Part shown: piece after piece, positions 44,014 through 52,819 of the stretch
Numbering within the stretch: the first letter of the stretch is position 1
Layout of the letters: each line of letters opens with the position of its first letter
DNA from: an uncultured Catenibacillus sp.
GTDB lineage: Bacteria > Bacillota > Clostridia > Lachnospirales > Lachnospiraceae
DNA length: 64,000 nt
Direction: 5' to 3'
Assembly (NCBI GenBank): GCA_934339005.1
Contig: CAKRHR010000008.1
Coordinates: 1 to 64,000, forward strand
Made by a program: the position numbers and the translations under genes
The notes under the pieces: model-generated
Told to the model about the DNA's origin: nothing
Databases searched by the model: none
Seen by the model: the letters and a program-made list of their open reading frames with translations, nothing else

Positions 44014-44098
44014 ATGTAACTGCTTTCATCAGGGGCTTTGCGTGCCAGATACAGAAAATATGGGTTGACAGGCACAGAACCTGGTAAAGCAGTTACAT
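44014..44098 (+). ncRNA. Structured leader upstream of rnpA
   Basis: A nested set of helices: 13 perfect pairs (44014-44026 with 44086-44098), then CAGG/CCTG (44030-44033 with 44080-44083), then GTGCC/GGCAC (44042-44046 with 44071-44075) capped by a 24-base loop. It ends 34 bases before the rnpA ATG and has no U-tract. Possibly an RNA regulatory element or processing site; I do not recognise a known family. Confidence 0.55.
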
Positions 44099-44132
44099 AG
44101 GTTAAGCAGAAAAGAAAAACAGGAGAACAGAG

Positions 44133-44468
44133 ATGGAGTTTTCAGAGTCCTTAAAAAAGAATCAGGATTTTAAAACAGTCTATGGACATGGAAAATCCTG
44201 TGCCAACCGGTATTTAGTCATGTATGTTTTAGGTAACGATTCATCAGGCAACAGATTGGGCATCTCTGTCAGCAAAAAGGTTGGTAACAGTGTCGTAAGA
44301 CACAGATTAACCCGTTTAATCAGAGAAAGCTACAGGTTAAACGAAAGTCATTTTTCAAAAGGCTTTGATATTGTTGTGATTGCGAGAGTTTCAGCAAAGA
44401 ATGCAACTTATAGAGATATAGAGCAGGCATTACTTAAACTTGCAGCGACACACCATATTGTAGAGTGA
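44133..44468 (+). CDS. rnpA: Ribonuclease P protein component
   Basis: A 111-residue basic protein that assists RNase P RNA in tRNA 5' maturation. The central RNR-type motif appears as VVRHRLTRLIRESYR, with FKTVYGHGKSCANRYLVMYV upstream, both typical. CAGGAGAA precedes the ATG. Between rpmH and yidD in the usual order. Confidence 0.96.
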   Translation: MEFSESLKKNQDFKTVYGHGKSCANRYLVMYVLGNDSSGNRLGISVSKKVGNSVVRHRLTRLIRESYRLNESHFSKGFDIVVIARVSAKNATYRDIEQALLKLAATHHIVE

Positions 44469-44481
44469 CATTAGTATAGGT

Positions 44482-44557
44482 GAAAGTCAGACAGTATGTG
44501 TTGAAAAGATAGTAGATATCATGACTTGGTTAAAATATTAAAACTGTCATGACTTTC
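44482..44557 (+). repeat. Inverted repeat in the rnpA-yidD gap
   Basis: GAAAGTCA-GACAG (44482-44494) pairs with CTGTC-A-TGACTTTC (44544-44557), 13 pairs with one bulged base, around a 49-base interior. It ends 18 bases before the yidD ATG and may form a leader structure. Confidence 0.45.
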
Positions 44558-44575
44558 GTAGTAGAAGTGGATTGT

Positions 44576-44806
44576 ATGAAGAAAATTGGAAAAATAGTGA
44601 AAAAAGTCATGATTATGCTGATACGTTTTTATCAGCGGGCATTATCACCGTATAAGAGATTTCATTGCATTTATATACCTACATGTTCGCAGTATGCCAT
44701 AGAAGCTATTGAAAAATATGGACCCCTGAAAGGGGGATTCCTTTCTATAAAAAGAATATTAAGGTGTCATCCGTTTGCAAAGGGCGGATATGATCCAGTG
44801 CCATGA
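44576..44806 (+). CDS. yidD: Membrane protein insertion efficiency factor YidD
   Basis: A 76-residue protein with the YidD signature: RFYQRALSPYKRFHC, then PTCSQYAIEAIEKYGPLKGG and CHPFAKGGYDPVP. It helps YidC insert membrane proteins. ATG 44576 is preferred over 44549, which adds nine residues without family similarity; the ribosome-binding site is weak (GTGGA). The stop is 16 bases before the yidC start. Confidence 0.93.
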   Translation: MKKIGKIVKKVMIMLIRFYQRALSPYKRFHCIYIPTCSQYAIEAIEKYGPLKGGFLSIKRILRCHPFAKGGYDPVP

Positions 44807-44822
44807 TGAAGGAGGTAGCACA

Positions 44823-46148
44823 TTGGATTTTCTCGTATTGACGAAAGCAGGGGGAATCTTGGCTCCTTTTGCAGAAGTACTTGGTTTTATTATCAATTAC
44901 ATCTACAAAGGCCTTGAATTTATTGGTATCCCCAACGTAGCACTTTCGATTGTTTTGTTTACTTTAATTGTCAACCTTATTTTAATGCCATTGACAATTA
45001 AACAGCAAAAATCATCGAAGATGATGTCGGTGATGAATCCTGAACTTCAGAAGATTCAGGCGAAGTATCAGGGCAAAAGAGATGAAGCTTCCGTAAGAAA
45101 GATGCAGGCTGAAACATCAGCTGTTTATGAAAAGTACGGTACAAGCCCAACCGGTGGCTGTCTGTATATGATTATTCAGTTGCCAATCCTGTTTGCTTTG
45201 TATCAGGTAATTTACAGAGTGCCAGCTTACATTACTCCAATCAATGATTTGTATATGCATATTGCCACACCATTGTCACAGGTGACAGGCGGCGGAGATA
45301 TGATTCAGACATTGATTACAGACCTGAGTCTTAAGAGAGTCACAGGTTTTGACTTCTCAAACACAAGCAGTATTGTTGATTTCCTTGCTGCATTAAAGAC
45401 ATCAGACTGGGCAATCGTTTCTGACACATTTAAAGCAACACCGGACGTTGTGAATGCAATTACACAGTATTCGCCGGAGATTATGAGAGTAAACTCCATT
45501 TTTGGTGTTTTAAATATCTCAGACCTTCCACTGAGTAATGGCTGGTGGCCGGGCGTTCTGATTCCGATTTTATCTGGTTTATCACAGTTTGTCAGCATGA
45601 AGATTTCTATGGCAAATCAGCCACAGCAGACAAATCAGAACGGTATGATGGGCAACATGAAAGTGATGAATGCTGTAATGATATTATTCTCAGTGTACAT
45701 CTGTTTCACGTTGAATATTGGTATCGGTCTTTACTGGATTGCCAACGCGGTACTGCGTACGATAGTTATGGTGATTACAAACCGGATTATCGACAAGAAG
45801 GGTCTGGATGCCATTATTGAAGAAAATAAGGCAAAACAGAAGAAAAAGAAAGAAAAACGCGGCGATAAACCTTCAAAATTTGAAGAATATGCCAAGATGA
45901 GTACAAAAAAATATGATGAAGCTGCACCTCAGAGAAAATCCATCAAAGAGCTTGCTGCAACATCAACAATGACAAAAGAAGAAAAAAATTCCGGAAGTAA
46001 AGCCCAGAATTCTCAGAATAAACCAGCACAGACCGAACAGAAGAAGGATGAAACTGCTTCAAAGTCCGGAAAGAAGAACAAGAATGATGCCGGAAATATC
46101 GCACAGATTGCGCATATGCTTGACGGCAGCAATAACAAGAAGAAATAG
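44823..46148 (+). CDS. yidC: Membrane protein insertase YidC/OxaA
   Basis: A 441-residue integral membrane insertase. Five hydrophobic helices, the cytosolic coiled hairpin (MMSVMNPELQKIQAKYQ) and LPILFALYQVIYRVP are visible, plus a long Lys/Glu-rich C-terminal tail (about 100 residues). Start is TTG at 44823 with GGAGG 7 bases upstream. An ATG at 44775 is in frame but lies inside yidD. No lipobox is present. Confidence 0.94.
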   Translation: MDFLVLTKAGGILAPFAEVLGFIINYIYKGLEFIGIPNVALSIVLFTLIVNLILMPLTIKQQKSSKMMSVMNPELQKIQAKYQGKRDEASVRKMQAETSAVYEKYGTSPTGGCLYMIIQLPILFALYQVIYRVPAYITPINDLYMHIATPLSQVTGGGDMIQTLITDLSLKRVTGFDFSNTSSIVDFLAALKTSDWAIVSDTFKATPDVVNAITQYSPEIMRVNSIFGVLNISDLPLSNGWWPGVLIPILSGLSQFVSMKISMANQPQQTNQNGMMGNMKVMNAVMILFSVYICFTLNIGIGLYWIANAVLRTIVMVITNRIIDKKGLDAIIEENKAKQKKKKEKRGDKPSKFEEYAKMSTKKYDEAAPQRKSIKELAATSTMTKEEKNSGSKAQNSQNKPAQTEQKKDETASKSGKKNKNDAGNIAQIAHMLDGSNNKKK

Positions 46149-46162
46149 TTTCGGAGGGTTGC

Positions 46163-46849
46163 ATGTATATGGGTGATTATGTTGAAATCAGCGCAAAGAC
46201 GGTTGAAGATGCAGTCACAGAAGCGCTTATTAAGCTGCAGACAACAAGCGATAAACTTGAATACGAAGTCATCGAAGCGGGCAGTACAGGTATTTTAGGT
46301 TTTATCGGCAAGAAACCGGCCATTATCAAGGCCAGAAAGAAATTCGATTTAGTAGATTACACATATGATTTCTTGAATGACATGTTTAAAGCTATGGGAA
46401 TCGAAGTTAAATCTGATATTAATTATGATGCTGAAGCAAGAAATATGGACATTTCTTTTGCAGGTGATGAGATGGGTATTCTCATTGGCAAGAGAGGTCA
46501 GACACTTGACTCACTTCAGTACATTATCAGTCTTGTTGTAAATAAAGAAAGTGAAGCTTATGTGCGTGTGAAAGTAGATACTGAGAACTACAGAGAACGT
46601 AGAAAAGAAACACTTGAAACACTTGCAAAGAACATTGCATATAAAGTAAAGCGTACAAGACGTTCTGTGGCACTTGAGCCAATGAATCCATATGAACGCC
46701 GAATCATTCATTCGGCGCTTCAGTATGATAAATACGTGGATACACACAGCGAAGGTGAAGAACCTTATCGTAAAGTTGTTGTGACATTAAAGAGATACAA
46801 CAAAGACCGCAGAGATTATCATAAGAATAATACAAACGCTGAAGCATAA
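46163..46849 (+). CDS. jag: RNA-binding protein Jag (KhpB)
   Basis: A 228-residue protein with an N-terminal Jag domain (EISAKTVEDAVTEAL), a KH domain (GILIGKRGQTLDSLQYI, near 110) and a C-terminal R3H domain (MNPYERRIIHSAL). It binds RNA and influences cell elongation and division in Gram-positive bacteria. CGGAGGG precedes the ATG at 46163; the ATG two codons later is also possible. It is 14 bases after yidC. Confidence 0.95.
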   Translation: MYMGDYVEISAKTVEDAVTEALIKLQTTSDKLEYEVIEAGSTGILGFIGKKPAIIKARKKFDLVDYTYDFLNDMFKAMGIEVKSDINYDAEARNMDISFAGDEMGILIGKRGQTLDSLQYIISLVVNKESEAYVRVKVDTENYRERRKETLETLAKNIAYKVKRTRRSVALEPMNPYERRIIHSALQYDKYVDTHSEGEEPYRKVVVTLKRYNKDRRDYHKNNTNAEA

Positions 46850-46856
46850 ACCGACG

Positions 46857-46890
46857 GGGCTGCCAATTGAATTTGACAGCCCTGTTTTGT
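46857..46890 (+). terminator. Terminator after jag
   Basis: 10-base stem with one mismatch (46857-46866 with 46873-46882), then TGTTTTGTT. The rest of the gap to mnmE holds the imperfect repeat at 47010 and AT-rich sequence. Confidence 0.75.
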
Positions 46891-47009
46891 TATTAGTGTT
46901 TTATTATTGATGTTTTGCCTGCCAGGTTTTTTATAGGTAATTTGAATGTTGGTAAGTGTGTTAGAAGGCTTGTTCAGGTGGTTGATTATGCAGGCATGGG
47001 GTTATATGT

Positions 47010-47065
47010 AAGCTTATTTTGTTATAGTGCAGATGCAAGAATGTGCATTATAACAAAGCAGGCTT
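47010..47065. repeat. Imperfect 22-base inverted repeat upstream of mnmE
   Basis: Arms 47010-47031 and 47044-47065 match at 18 of 22 positions, with a 12-base loop. No U-tract follows. Could be a small structured RNA or the remains of a miniature repeat element. Confidence 0.45.
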
Positions 47066-47228
47066 AAGGAAAAATAAAAGTTAAAGTAGAAGTAAAAATT
47101 TAAATAAAAGAAAAAGTAAACCTGTTGAAATATTTTTGAAATAATATTTTTGAAATTTAGCGAGATTATTCAAAAAGCAATGATATTTAAATTGTTTTTG
47201 AATAATCATCGTCAGGAAAGGATTTAAA

Positions 47229-48605
47229 ATGGTAAAAGATACGATTGCGGCAATTTCCACAGGAATGACCAACTCTGGTATCGGAAAAGTCCGTATGAGC
47301 GGCAGCGAAGCCATGGACATTATCGCGAAGATTTATCGCAGTCCTGGCGGTCACAAAGATATAAAAAAAGCAGAAAGCCATACGATTCATTATGGATATA
47401 TATATGACGGCGAGCAGGTGATTGATGAAGTCCTTGTATTGATTATGAAAGCGCCGAGAAGCTACACGACCGAAGACATGGTGGAAATTGACTGCCACGG
47501 TGGTGTTGTGGTGATGAAAAAAATCCTGGAAACAGTAATAAAATATGGTGCGCGCCCTGCAGAACCGGGTGAGTTTACAAAACGCGCATTCTTAAATGGA
47601 CGAATCGACCTTACACAGGCAGAAGCGGTCATTGATGTCATTAATTCAAAGAGTGAGATGGCGTTAAATAACTCCGTGCGTCAGTTAAAAGGTAATATTC
47701 TTGAAAAAATCAAAGAAATCCGCCAGTCCATCATTGGTTCGATTGCCTTTATTGAGGCGGCAATGGATGACCCTGAGCATATTAATGCCGATGATTTTGG
47801 CGAAGAATTGCGTGAAAAAATCAATACGCATTTAAAGACATTGAAGAAATTACTGGCCTCCGCAGACAATGGACGTATGATAAAAGAAGGCATTCAGACG
47901 GTGATTGTCGGTAAACCAAACGCCGGAAAATCCTCATTGTTAAATATTTTAGTTGGTGATGAGCGTGCCATCGTGACAGATATTGCAGGAACGACAAGAG
48001 ATACCCTTGAAGAATTTATCAATATTCACGGTGTGCCATTAAATATTATTGATACGGCGGGCATCCGAAAGACTGATGATGTTGTTGAGAAAATTGGTGT
48101 CAGCAAAGCCAAAGATTTTGCGGCAGATGCAGATTTGATTATTTATGTTGTTGACGGCTCAACAGTTTTGGATGATAATGATAAAGATATTATTGAATTG
48201 ATCAAAGATAAGAATGTCATTGTTCTCATTAATAAAATTGATCTGGATATTGTCACAACACCTGAAATCATCAAAGAATTATTGGATAAGCCGGTCATTG
48301 AGATTTCTGCAAAGGAAGAAAGCGGTATTGACCAGCTTGAAGAAAAGTTAAAAGACATGTTTTTTGGCGGACATCTGTCCTTTAACGATGAAATCTACAT
48401 CACAAACGCCCGTCATAAGGCGGCGATTGCAAATGCGGTGGAAAGTCTTGAACTGGTGCTTAACAGCATTGACAGCGGCATGCCGGAGGATTTCTACTCT
48501 ATTGATTTGATGAACTGCTATGATGAGCTTGGCAGCCTGATTGGTGAAGCTACAGGAGAAGATTTGATTGACACAATATTCAGTGATTTTTGTATGGGAA
48601 AATAG
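47229..48605 (+). CDS. mnmE: tRNA modification GTPase MnmE
   Basis: A 458-residue GTPase that with MnmG makes 5-carboxymethylaminomethyluridine in tRNA wobble positions. The N-terminal folate-binding domain (STGMTNSGIGKVRMSG) is followed by the G domain with GKPNAGKSS, DIAGTTRD, DTAG and NKID. The C-terminal FCMGK supplies the catalytic cysteine. AGGAAAGG precedes the ATG. mnmG follows after 16 bases. Confidence 0.96.
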   Translation: MVKDTIAAISTGMTNSGIGKVRMSGSEAMDIIAKIYRSPGGHKDIKKAESHTIHYGYIYDGEQVIDEVLVLIMKAPRSYTTEDMVEIDCHGGVVVMKKILETVIKYGARPAEPGEFTKRAFLNGRIDLTQAEAVIDVINSKSEMALNNSVRQLKGNILEKIKEIRQSIIGSIAFIEAAMDDPEHINADDFGEELREKINTHLKTLKKLLASADNGRMIKEGIQTVIVGKPNAGKSSLLNILVGDERAIVTDIAGTTRDTLEEFINIHGVPLNIIDTAGIRKTDDVVEKIGVSKAKDFAADADLIIYVVDGSTVLDDNDKDIIELIKDKNVIVLINKIDLDIVTTPEIIKELLDKPVIEISAKEESGIDQLEEKLKDMFFGGHLSFNDEIYITNARHKAAIANAVESLELVLNSIDSGMPEDFYSIDLMNCYDELGSLIGEATGEDLIDTIFSDFCMGK

Positions 48606-48621
48606 TAGAGGATGATAAAAG

Positions 48622-50511
48622 ATGGCTTACAAATATGAAAATTATGATATTGCAGTTGTCGGTGCAGGTCATGCGGGCTGTGAAGCGGCGTTGGCGTGCG
48701 CAAGACTCGGATTAAAGACGATTGTATTTACAGTCAGCATCGAAAGCATTGCCCTGATGCCTTGCAATCCTAACATCGGCGGCAGCTCAAAGGGACATCT
48801 TGTGCGTGAAATCGACGCATTGGGCGGCCAGATGGGAAAGACAATTGATGCAACATTTATCCAGTCAAAGATGTTAAATAAATCCAAAGGTCCTGCGGTA
48901 CATTCCCTCAGAGCACAGGCAGACAAATCCGATTACAGCAGGATGATGCGCAACATCATGGAAAATCAGGAAAATCTGACGGTGAAGCAGGCTGAAATTA
49001 CAGATATTGTTGTTGAGGACGGTAAAATCACAGGCGTTGTTACACATACAGGCGGCATTTATCCATGTAAGGCGGTTGTGCTCGCAACAGGTACGTATTT
49101 AAAGGCAAGATGCCTTTGCGGTGAATCAATTACCTATACAGGTCCAAATGGCTTACAACCGGCAAATTCGCTGTCAGAGAGCCTCAGAAAGCATGGCATT
49201 GAGCTTGTACGTTTTAAGACAGGTACACCGGCGCGAATTGACAAACGTACCATTGATTTTTCAAAGATGGAAGAACAGTTTGGCGATGATGAAATCGTAC
49301 CATTTTCATTTACAACGAATCCTGAAGATGTACAGAAACCCCAGGTGTCCTGCTGGCTGACATACACAAACGAAAAAACACATGAAATTATCAGAGCAAA
49401 TCTCGATCGTTCACCGATTTATGCGGGTGTGATTGAAGGTACAGGTCCAAGATATTGTCCGTCAATCGAAGATAAGGTTGTTAAATTTGCGGATAAGAAC
49501 AGACATCAGGTATTTATTGAGCCTGAAGGAAATTACACAAATGAAATGTACATCGGCGGTATGTCAAGTTCTCTGCCGGAGGATGTGCAGTACCAGATGT
49601 ATCGTTCTGTTGCCGGTCTTGAAAATGCCAAAATCGTGCGTAACGGTTATGCGATAGAATATGATTGTATCCCTGCAACACAGCTTAAGGCTACACTTGA
49701 GTTTAAGAAAATTGAAGGCTTATTCTCAGGCGGTCAGTTTAACGGCAGTTCAGGTTATGAGGAAGCAGCAGCACAGGGCCTGATTGCCGGTATTAATGCA
49801 GCGTTAAAGGTACTTGGACGTGAACAGATTATTTTAAAACGTTCAGAGGCATATATCGGTGTTTTAATCGATGATTTGGTGACAAAAGAAACAAAAGAGC
49901 CATATCGAATGATGACTTCAAGAGCTGAATACAGACTTTTACTCAGACAGGATAATGCGGATCAGAGATTAACACCAATTGGCCATGAAATCGGTCTGAT
50001 TTCCGATGAACGCTACGAAAAATTGCAGAAAAAGATCCAGATGATTGACGAAGAAGTTCAGCGTGTGGAAAAAGTCATGATTGGCGGCAATAAAGAGGTT
50101 CAAACACTGCTTGAAAGCTATGGCAGTACACCTTTAAAGACTGCATTAAGCCTTGGCGAACTGATTCGAAGACCGGAATTATCTTATGATATGCTGGCAC
50201 CAATTGACCCTGACAGAAAGCCACTGCCAAAAGAAGTGACAGAGCAGGTGGATATTAATATCAAATACGAAGGTTACATTACAAGACAGCTTAAACAGGT
50301 TGAACAGTTTAAGAAGCTTGAAGTTAAGAAAATTCCTGAAGATATTGATTATGATGAGATTAAGGGCTTGAGAATCGAAGCCAGACAGAAACTTGGCATG
50401 ATTCGTCCTGCATCTGTCGGTCAGGCGTCAAGAATTTCAGGTGTCACACCTGCAGATGTATCTGTATTGTTGATTTACATGGAGCAGATGCGGCATAACC
50501 AAAAGTTTTGA
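48622..50511 (+). CDS. mnmG: tRNA uridine-5-carboxymethylaminomethyl modification protein MnmG
   Basis: A 629-residue FAD enzyme, partner of MnmE. The FAD-binding GAGHAGCEAALA near the N-terminus, NPNIGGSSKGHLVREIDALGG and the C-terminal helical domain (SRISGVTPADVSVLLIYMEQ) are all typical. Full length. Confidence 0.97.
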   Translation: MAYKYENYDIAVVGAGHAGCEAALACARLGLKTIVFTVSIESIALMPCNPNIGGSSKGHLVREIDALGGQMGKTIDATFIQSKMLNKSKGPAVHSLRAQADKSDYSRMMRNIMENQENLTVKQAEITDIVVEDGKITGVVTHTGGIYPCKAVVLATGTYLKARCLCGESITYTGPNGLQPANSLSESLRKHGIELVRFKTGTPARIDKRTIDFSKMEEQFGDDEIVPFSFTTNPEDVQKPQVSCWLTYTNEKTHEIIRANLDRSPIYAGVIEGTGPRYCPSIEDKVVKFADKNRHQVFIEPEGNYTNEMYIGGMSSSLPEDVQYQMYRSVAGLENAKIVRNGYAIEYDCIPATQLKATLEFKKIEGLFSGGQFNGSSGYEEAAAQGLIAGINAALKVLGREQIILKRSEAYIGVLIDDLVTKETKEPYRMMTSRAEYRLLLRQDNADQRLTPIGHEIGLISDERYEKLQKKIQMIDEEVQRVEKVMIGGNKEVQTLLESYGSTPLKTALSLGELIRRPELSYDMLAPIDPDRKPLPKEVTEQVDINIKYEGYITRQLKQVEQFKKLEVKKIPEDIDYDEIKGLRIEARQKLGMIRPASVGQASRISGVTPADVSVLLIYMEQMRHNQKF

Positions 50512-50532
50512 TATAATTTGTGATATCAATTC

Positions 50533-50618
50533 GATATAGATGTATTTTGAGATATAGATATATTTTGAGATATAGATATATTTTGAGATATAGATATTTT
50601 GGGTATAGATATTTTAGA
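50533..50618 (+). repeat. Tandem repeat between mnmG and rsmG
   Basis: Three 18-base units of gatatagat[a/g]tattttga (50533-50586) followed by two 16-base variants (50587-50618). AT-rich, in the 141-base gap. Likely variable in copy number. Confidence 0.8.
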
Positions 50619-50652
50619 GAGAAGCAAACGAAATATTAAGAGTAGGAGAAAT

Positions 50653-51396
50653 ATGTATCAGACAGAACGATTTGTAGATAGAGCAAAAGCAATAGGCGTT
50701 GAATTAAGTGATACGCAGATTCAACAGTTTATCACATATTATGAAATGTTAGTTGAACGAAACAAATATATGAATCTGACGGCAATTACAGAGTACGACG
50801 AAGTAATTGACAAGCATTTCATAGACAGCATTAGCCTGAATAAAGCAGTGAATATGGCTGAAAAGGGCCATATTAAGGTGATTGACGTAGGTACAGGTGC
50901 AGGATTTCCGGGTATTCCCCTTAAAATTGCGTTTCCTGAATTAGAGATTACATTGTTAGATTCGCTTAACAAACGTGTAAATTTCTTAAATGAAGTCATT
51001 GCAGAACTTAAATTGAAAAATATCCACGCAATGCACGGAAGAGCGGAAGATTTTGGACGTAATTCTGAATACAGGGAAGCTTATGACATCTGTGTTTCCA
51101 GAGCAGTAGCCCAGTTAGCTACATTAGGTGAGTATTGTATGCCATTTGTTAAGGTTGGTGGTCAGTTTATACCGTATAAGTCAGGCGATATCAAAGATGA
51201 GCTTAAAAACGCTCAGAAAGCCATTAAAATTCTTGGTGGACACTTAAATCACGTAGAGTCATTTAAACTCCCGGAAACGGATATAGAGCGTACATTGGTA
51301 ATCATTGATAAGACCGGAAAAACAGGCAAAACATACCCAAGAAAAGCCGGTAAACCATCTAAAGAACCTTTGGGAATGACGGTTTCAGAAAAATAA
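50653..51396 (+). CDS. rsmG: 16S rRNA (guanine-N7)-methyltransferase RsmG
   Basis: A 247-residue S-adenosylmethionine methyltransferase (GidB) that modifies G527 of 16S rRNA. The motif I DVGTGAGFPGIPL and NLTAITEYDEV upstream are diagnostic. ATG 50653 has AGGAG 4 bases upstream and matches the family start; an earlier start at 50599 would begin in the tandem repeat. Confidence 0.95.
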   Translation: MYQTERFVDRAKAIGVELSDTQIQQFITYYEMLVERNKYMNLTAITEYDEVIDKHFIDSISLNKAVNMAEKGHIKVIDVGTGAGFPGIPLKIAFPELEITLLDSLNKRVNFLNEVIAELKLKNIHAMHGRAEDFGRNSEYREAYDICVSRAVAQLATLGEYCMPFVKVGGQFIPYKSGDIKDELKNAQKAIKILGGHLNHVESFKLPETDIERTLVIIDKTGKTGKTYPRKAGKPSKEPLGMTVSEK

Positions 51397-51549
51397 TTTA
51401 GATCTTTAGAGTTTAGGTGTTTGAAATTTAGATATTCAGAATTTTGAATTCAGGGATTTACTTTTTAGTTATTATATTTGGTTATAGTTTGAATTTTACC
51501 AGAGATATGATTTAATTTTAAATTCAAAGGATTAGCTTCCGAGGATTAA

Positions 51550-51605
51550 ATTCCAAGGATTAACTCAAACTTCAAAATTTATTGAGGTTTAGTTATCCTT
51601 GGAAT
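51550..51605. terminator. Probable terminator between convergent rsmG and parB
   Basis: ATTCCAAGGAT (51550-51560) pairs with ATCCTTGGAAT (51595-51605), extended by a few further imperfect pairs, followed by TTTTAAAATTT. The surrounding gap is AT-rich with short repeats of TTATTGGAATTTTAA. Confidence 0.6.
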
Positions 51606-51631
51606 TTTAAAATTTATTGGAATTTTAAGAT

Positions 51632-52819
51632 TTATTGGAGTTTCATAGACTCAAGCATTTCTACAATACGGTCAAAATCATCCATCGAATAATATTCAAT
51701 CTCAATTTTACCCTTATTATTTTCTTTGTGCTTAATGCTAACCTTTGTGCCAACAATAGATTTAATCTTTTCTTCGATTTCTTTGCAGGCTAACTGAGTT
51801 TCCAGAGGAATTTCCTTTGGTTTCTTCTCTGGCTTATTCTGATTCAGCATCTTAACAAGCTTTTCTGTTTCTCTGACGCTCATTTTATTGTCAAAAATCT
51901 GCATAGCAACCGTATACTGTGTTTCTGGCTTATTTAAACCAAGAAGTGCACGGGCATGACCACTGGAAATCATATCTTCAATCACCATCTGTTTTACTCG
52001 GTCATCCAGTTTTAACAGACGGAGAGAGTTTGTAATAGCAGTACGGCTTTTTGAAACCTTTTCTGCGCATTCATCTTGTTTTAATCCGAATTCTTCAATC
52101 AAACGCTGATATGCCATTGCTTCTTCAATTGGATTTAAATCTTCCCGTTGAATATTTTCGATTAAGGCAATTTCTACAACTTCTTCATTGGAATATTCCT
52201 TGATAATTGCAGGAACTTCGGATAAACCAGCAAGTCTTGCAGCACGCCAGCGGCGTTCACCGGCAATAATTTCATAGAAATCATTATTTTTCTGAAGCAC
52301 AAGAGGCTGAATAATACCAAATTGTTTAATAGAATCTGCCAATTCCTGAAGCGCATCATCATTAAACATCTTACGAGGCTGTGTGCGATTAGGTTCAATC
52401 TCATCAATTTTAACCAATGTTGCACCATCGGAAGGCACTTCAACAATTTTCTCTACGACCTTTTCAACCGGCACTTCCACACGTTTCTCAACGATTTTTT
52501 CTACAGGTACCTCAACAATTTTCTCAACCGGTACTTCTACGCGTTTTTCAACGATTTTTTCAACAGGTACTTCCACACGTTTTTCAACGATTTTTTCAAC
52601 CGGCACTTCTACACGCTTTTCAACGATTTTTTCAACAGGTACTTCTACGCGTTTTTCCACGATTTTCTCGACAGGTACTTCTACACGCTTCTCAACAATC
52701 TTTTCAACCACCTTTTCTTTTGGTGCATCTGGAGATTTTTTAGCTGGTGCATCTGTTTTGACTACAGGGATTAAAGAATCGAGTCCTTTGCCTAAACCAC
52801 CTTTTCTTTTTACAGCCAT
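51632..52819 (-). CDS. parB: Chromosome partitioning protein ParB with a repeat linker
   Basis: A 395-residue ParB/Spo0J. The N-terminal ParA-activating peptide (GLGKGLDSLIP) is followed, at residues 37-129, by about seven copies of the 12-residue unit VEKIVEKRVEVP (one shortened to 8). Then comes the CTPase domain (NRTQPRKMF, GERRWRAARLAG, ENIQREDLNPIEEA), the helix-turn-helix and the dimer domain. Typical ParB is about 280-300 residues; the extra length is this linker. It loads on parS and spreads as a CTP clamp. Its ATG overlaps the end of parA by 10 bases, so translation is coupled. Confidence 0.95.
   Translation of the reverse strand: MAVKRKGGLGKGLDSLIPVVKTDAPAKKSPDAPKEKVVEKIVEKRVEVPVEKIVEKRVEVPVEKIVEKRVEVPVEKIVEKRVEVPVEKIVEKRVEVPVEKIVEVPVEKIVEKRVEVPVEKVVEKIVEVPSDGATLVKIDEIEPNRTQPRKMFNDDALQELADSIKQFGIIQPLVLQKNNDFYEIIAGERRWRAARLAGLSEVPAIIKEYSNEEVVEIALIENIQREDLNPIEEAMAYQRLIEEFGLKQDECAEKVSKSRTAITNSLRLLKLDDRVKQMVIEDMISSGHARALLGLNKPETQYTVAMQIFDNKMSVRETEKLVKMLNQNKPEKKPKEIPLETQLACKEIEEKIKSIVGTKVSIKHKENNKGKIEIEYYSMDDFDRIVEMLESMKLQ
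52433..52711 (-). repeat. 36-base coding tandem repeat in parB
   Basis: Seven to eight units of 36 bases (one of 24) encode the VEKIVEKRVEVP linker. Units differ mainly at synonymous positions, so the protein repeat is being kept while the DNA drifts. The opposite strand carries a long open frame as a by-product. Confidence 0.9.

Noticed and set aside
44775..44822. ATG start for yidC inside yidD
   Set aside because: The added 16 residues are not YidC-like, while TTG 44823 has GGAGG at ideal spacing.
52433..52711. CRISPR-like array
   Set aside because: The regular 36-base units have no spacers between them and encode an in-frame protein repeat in parB.
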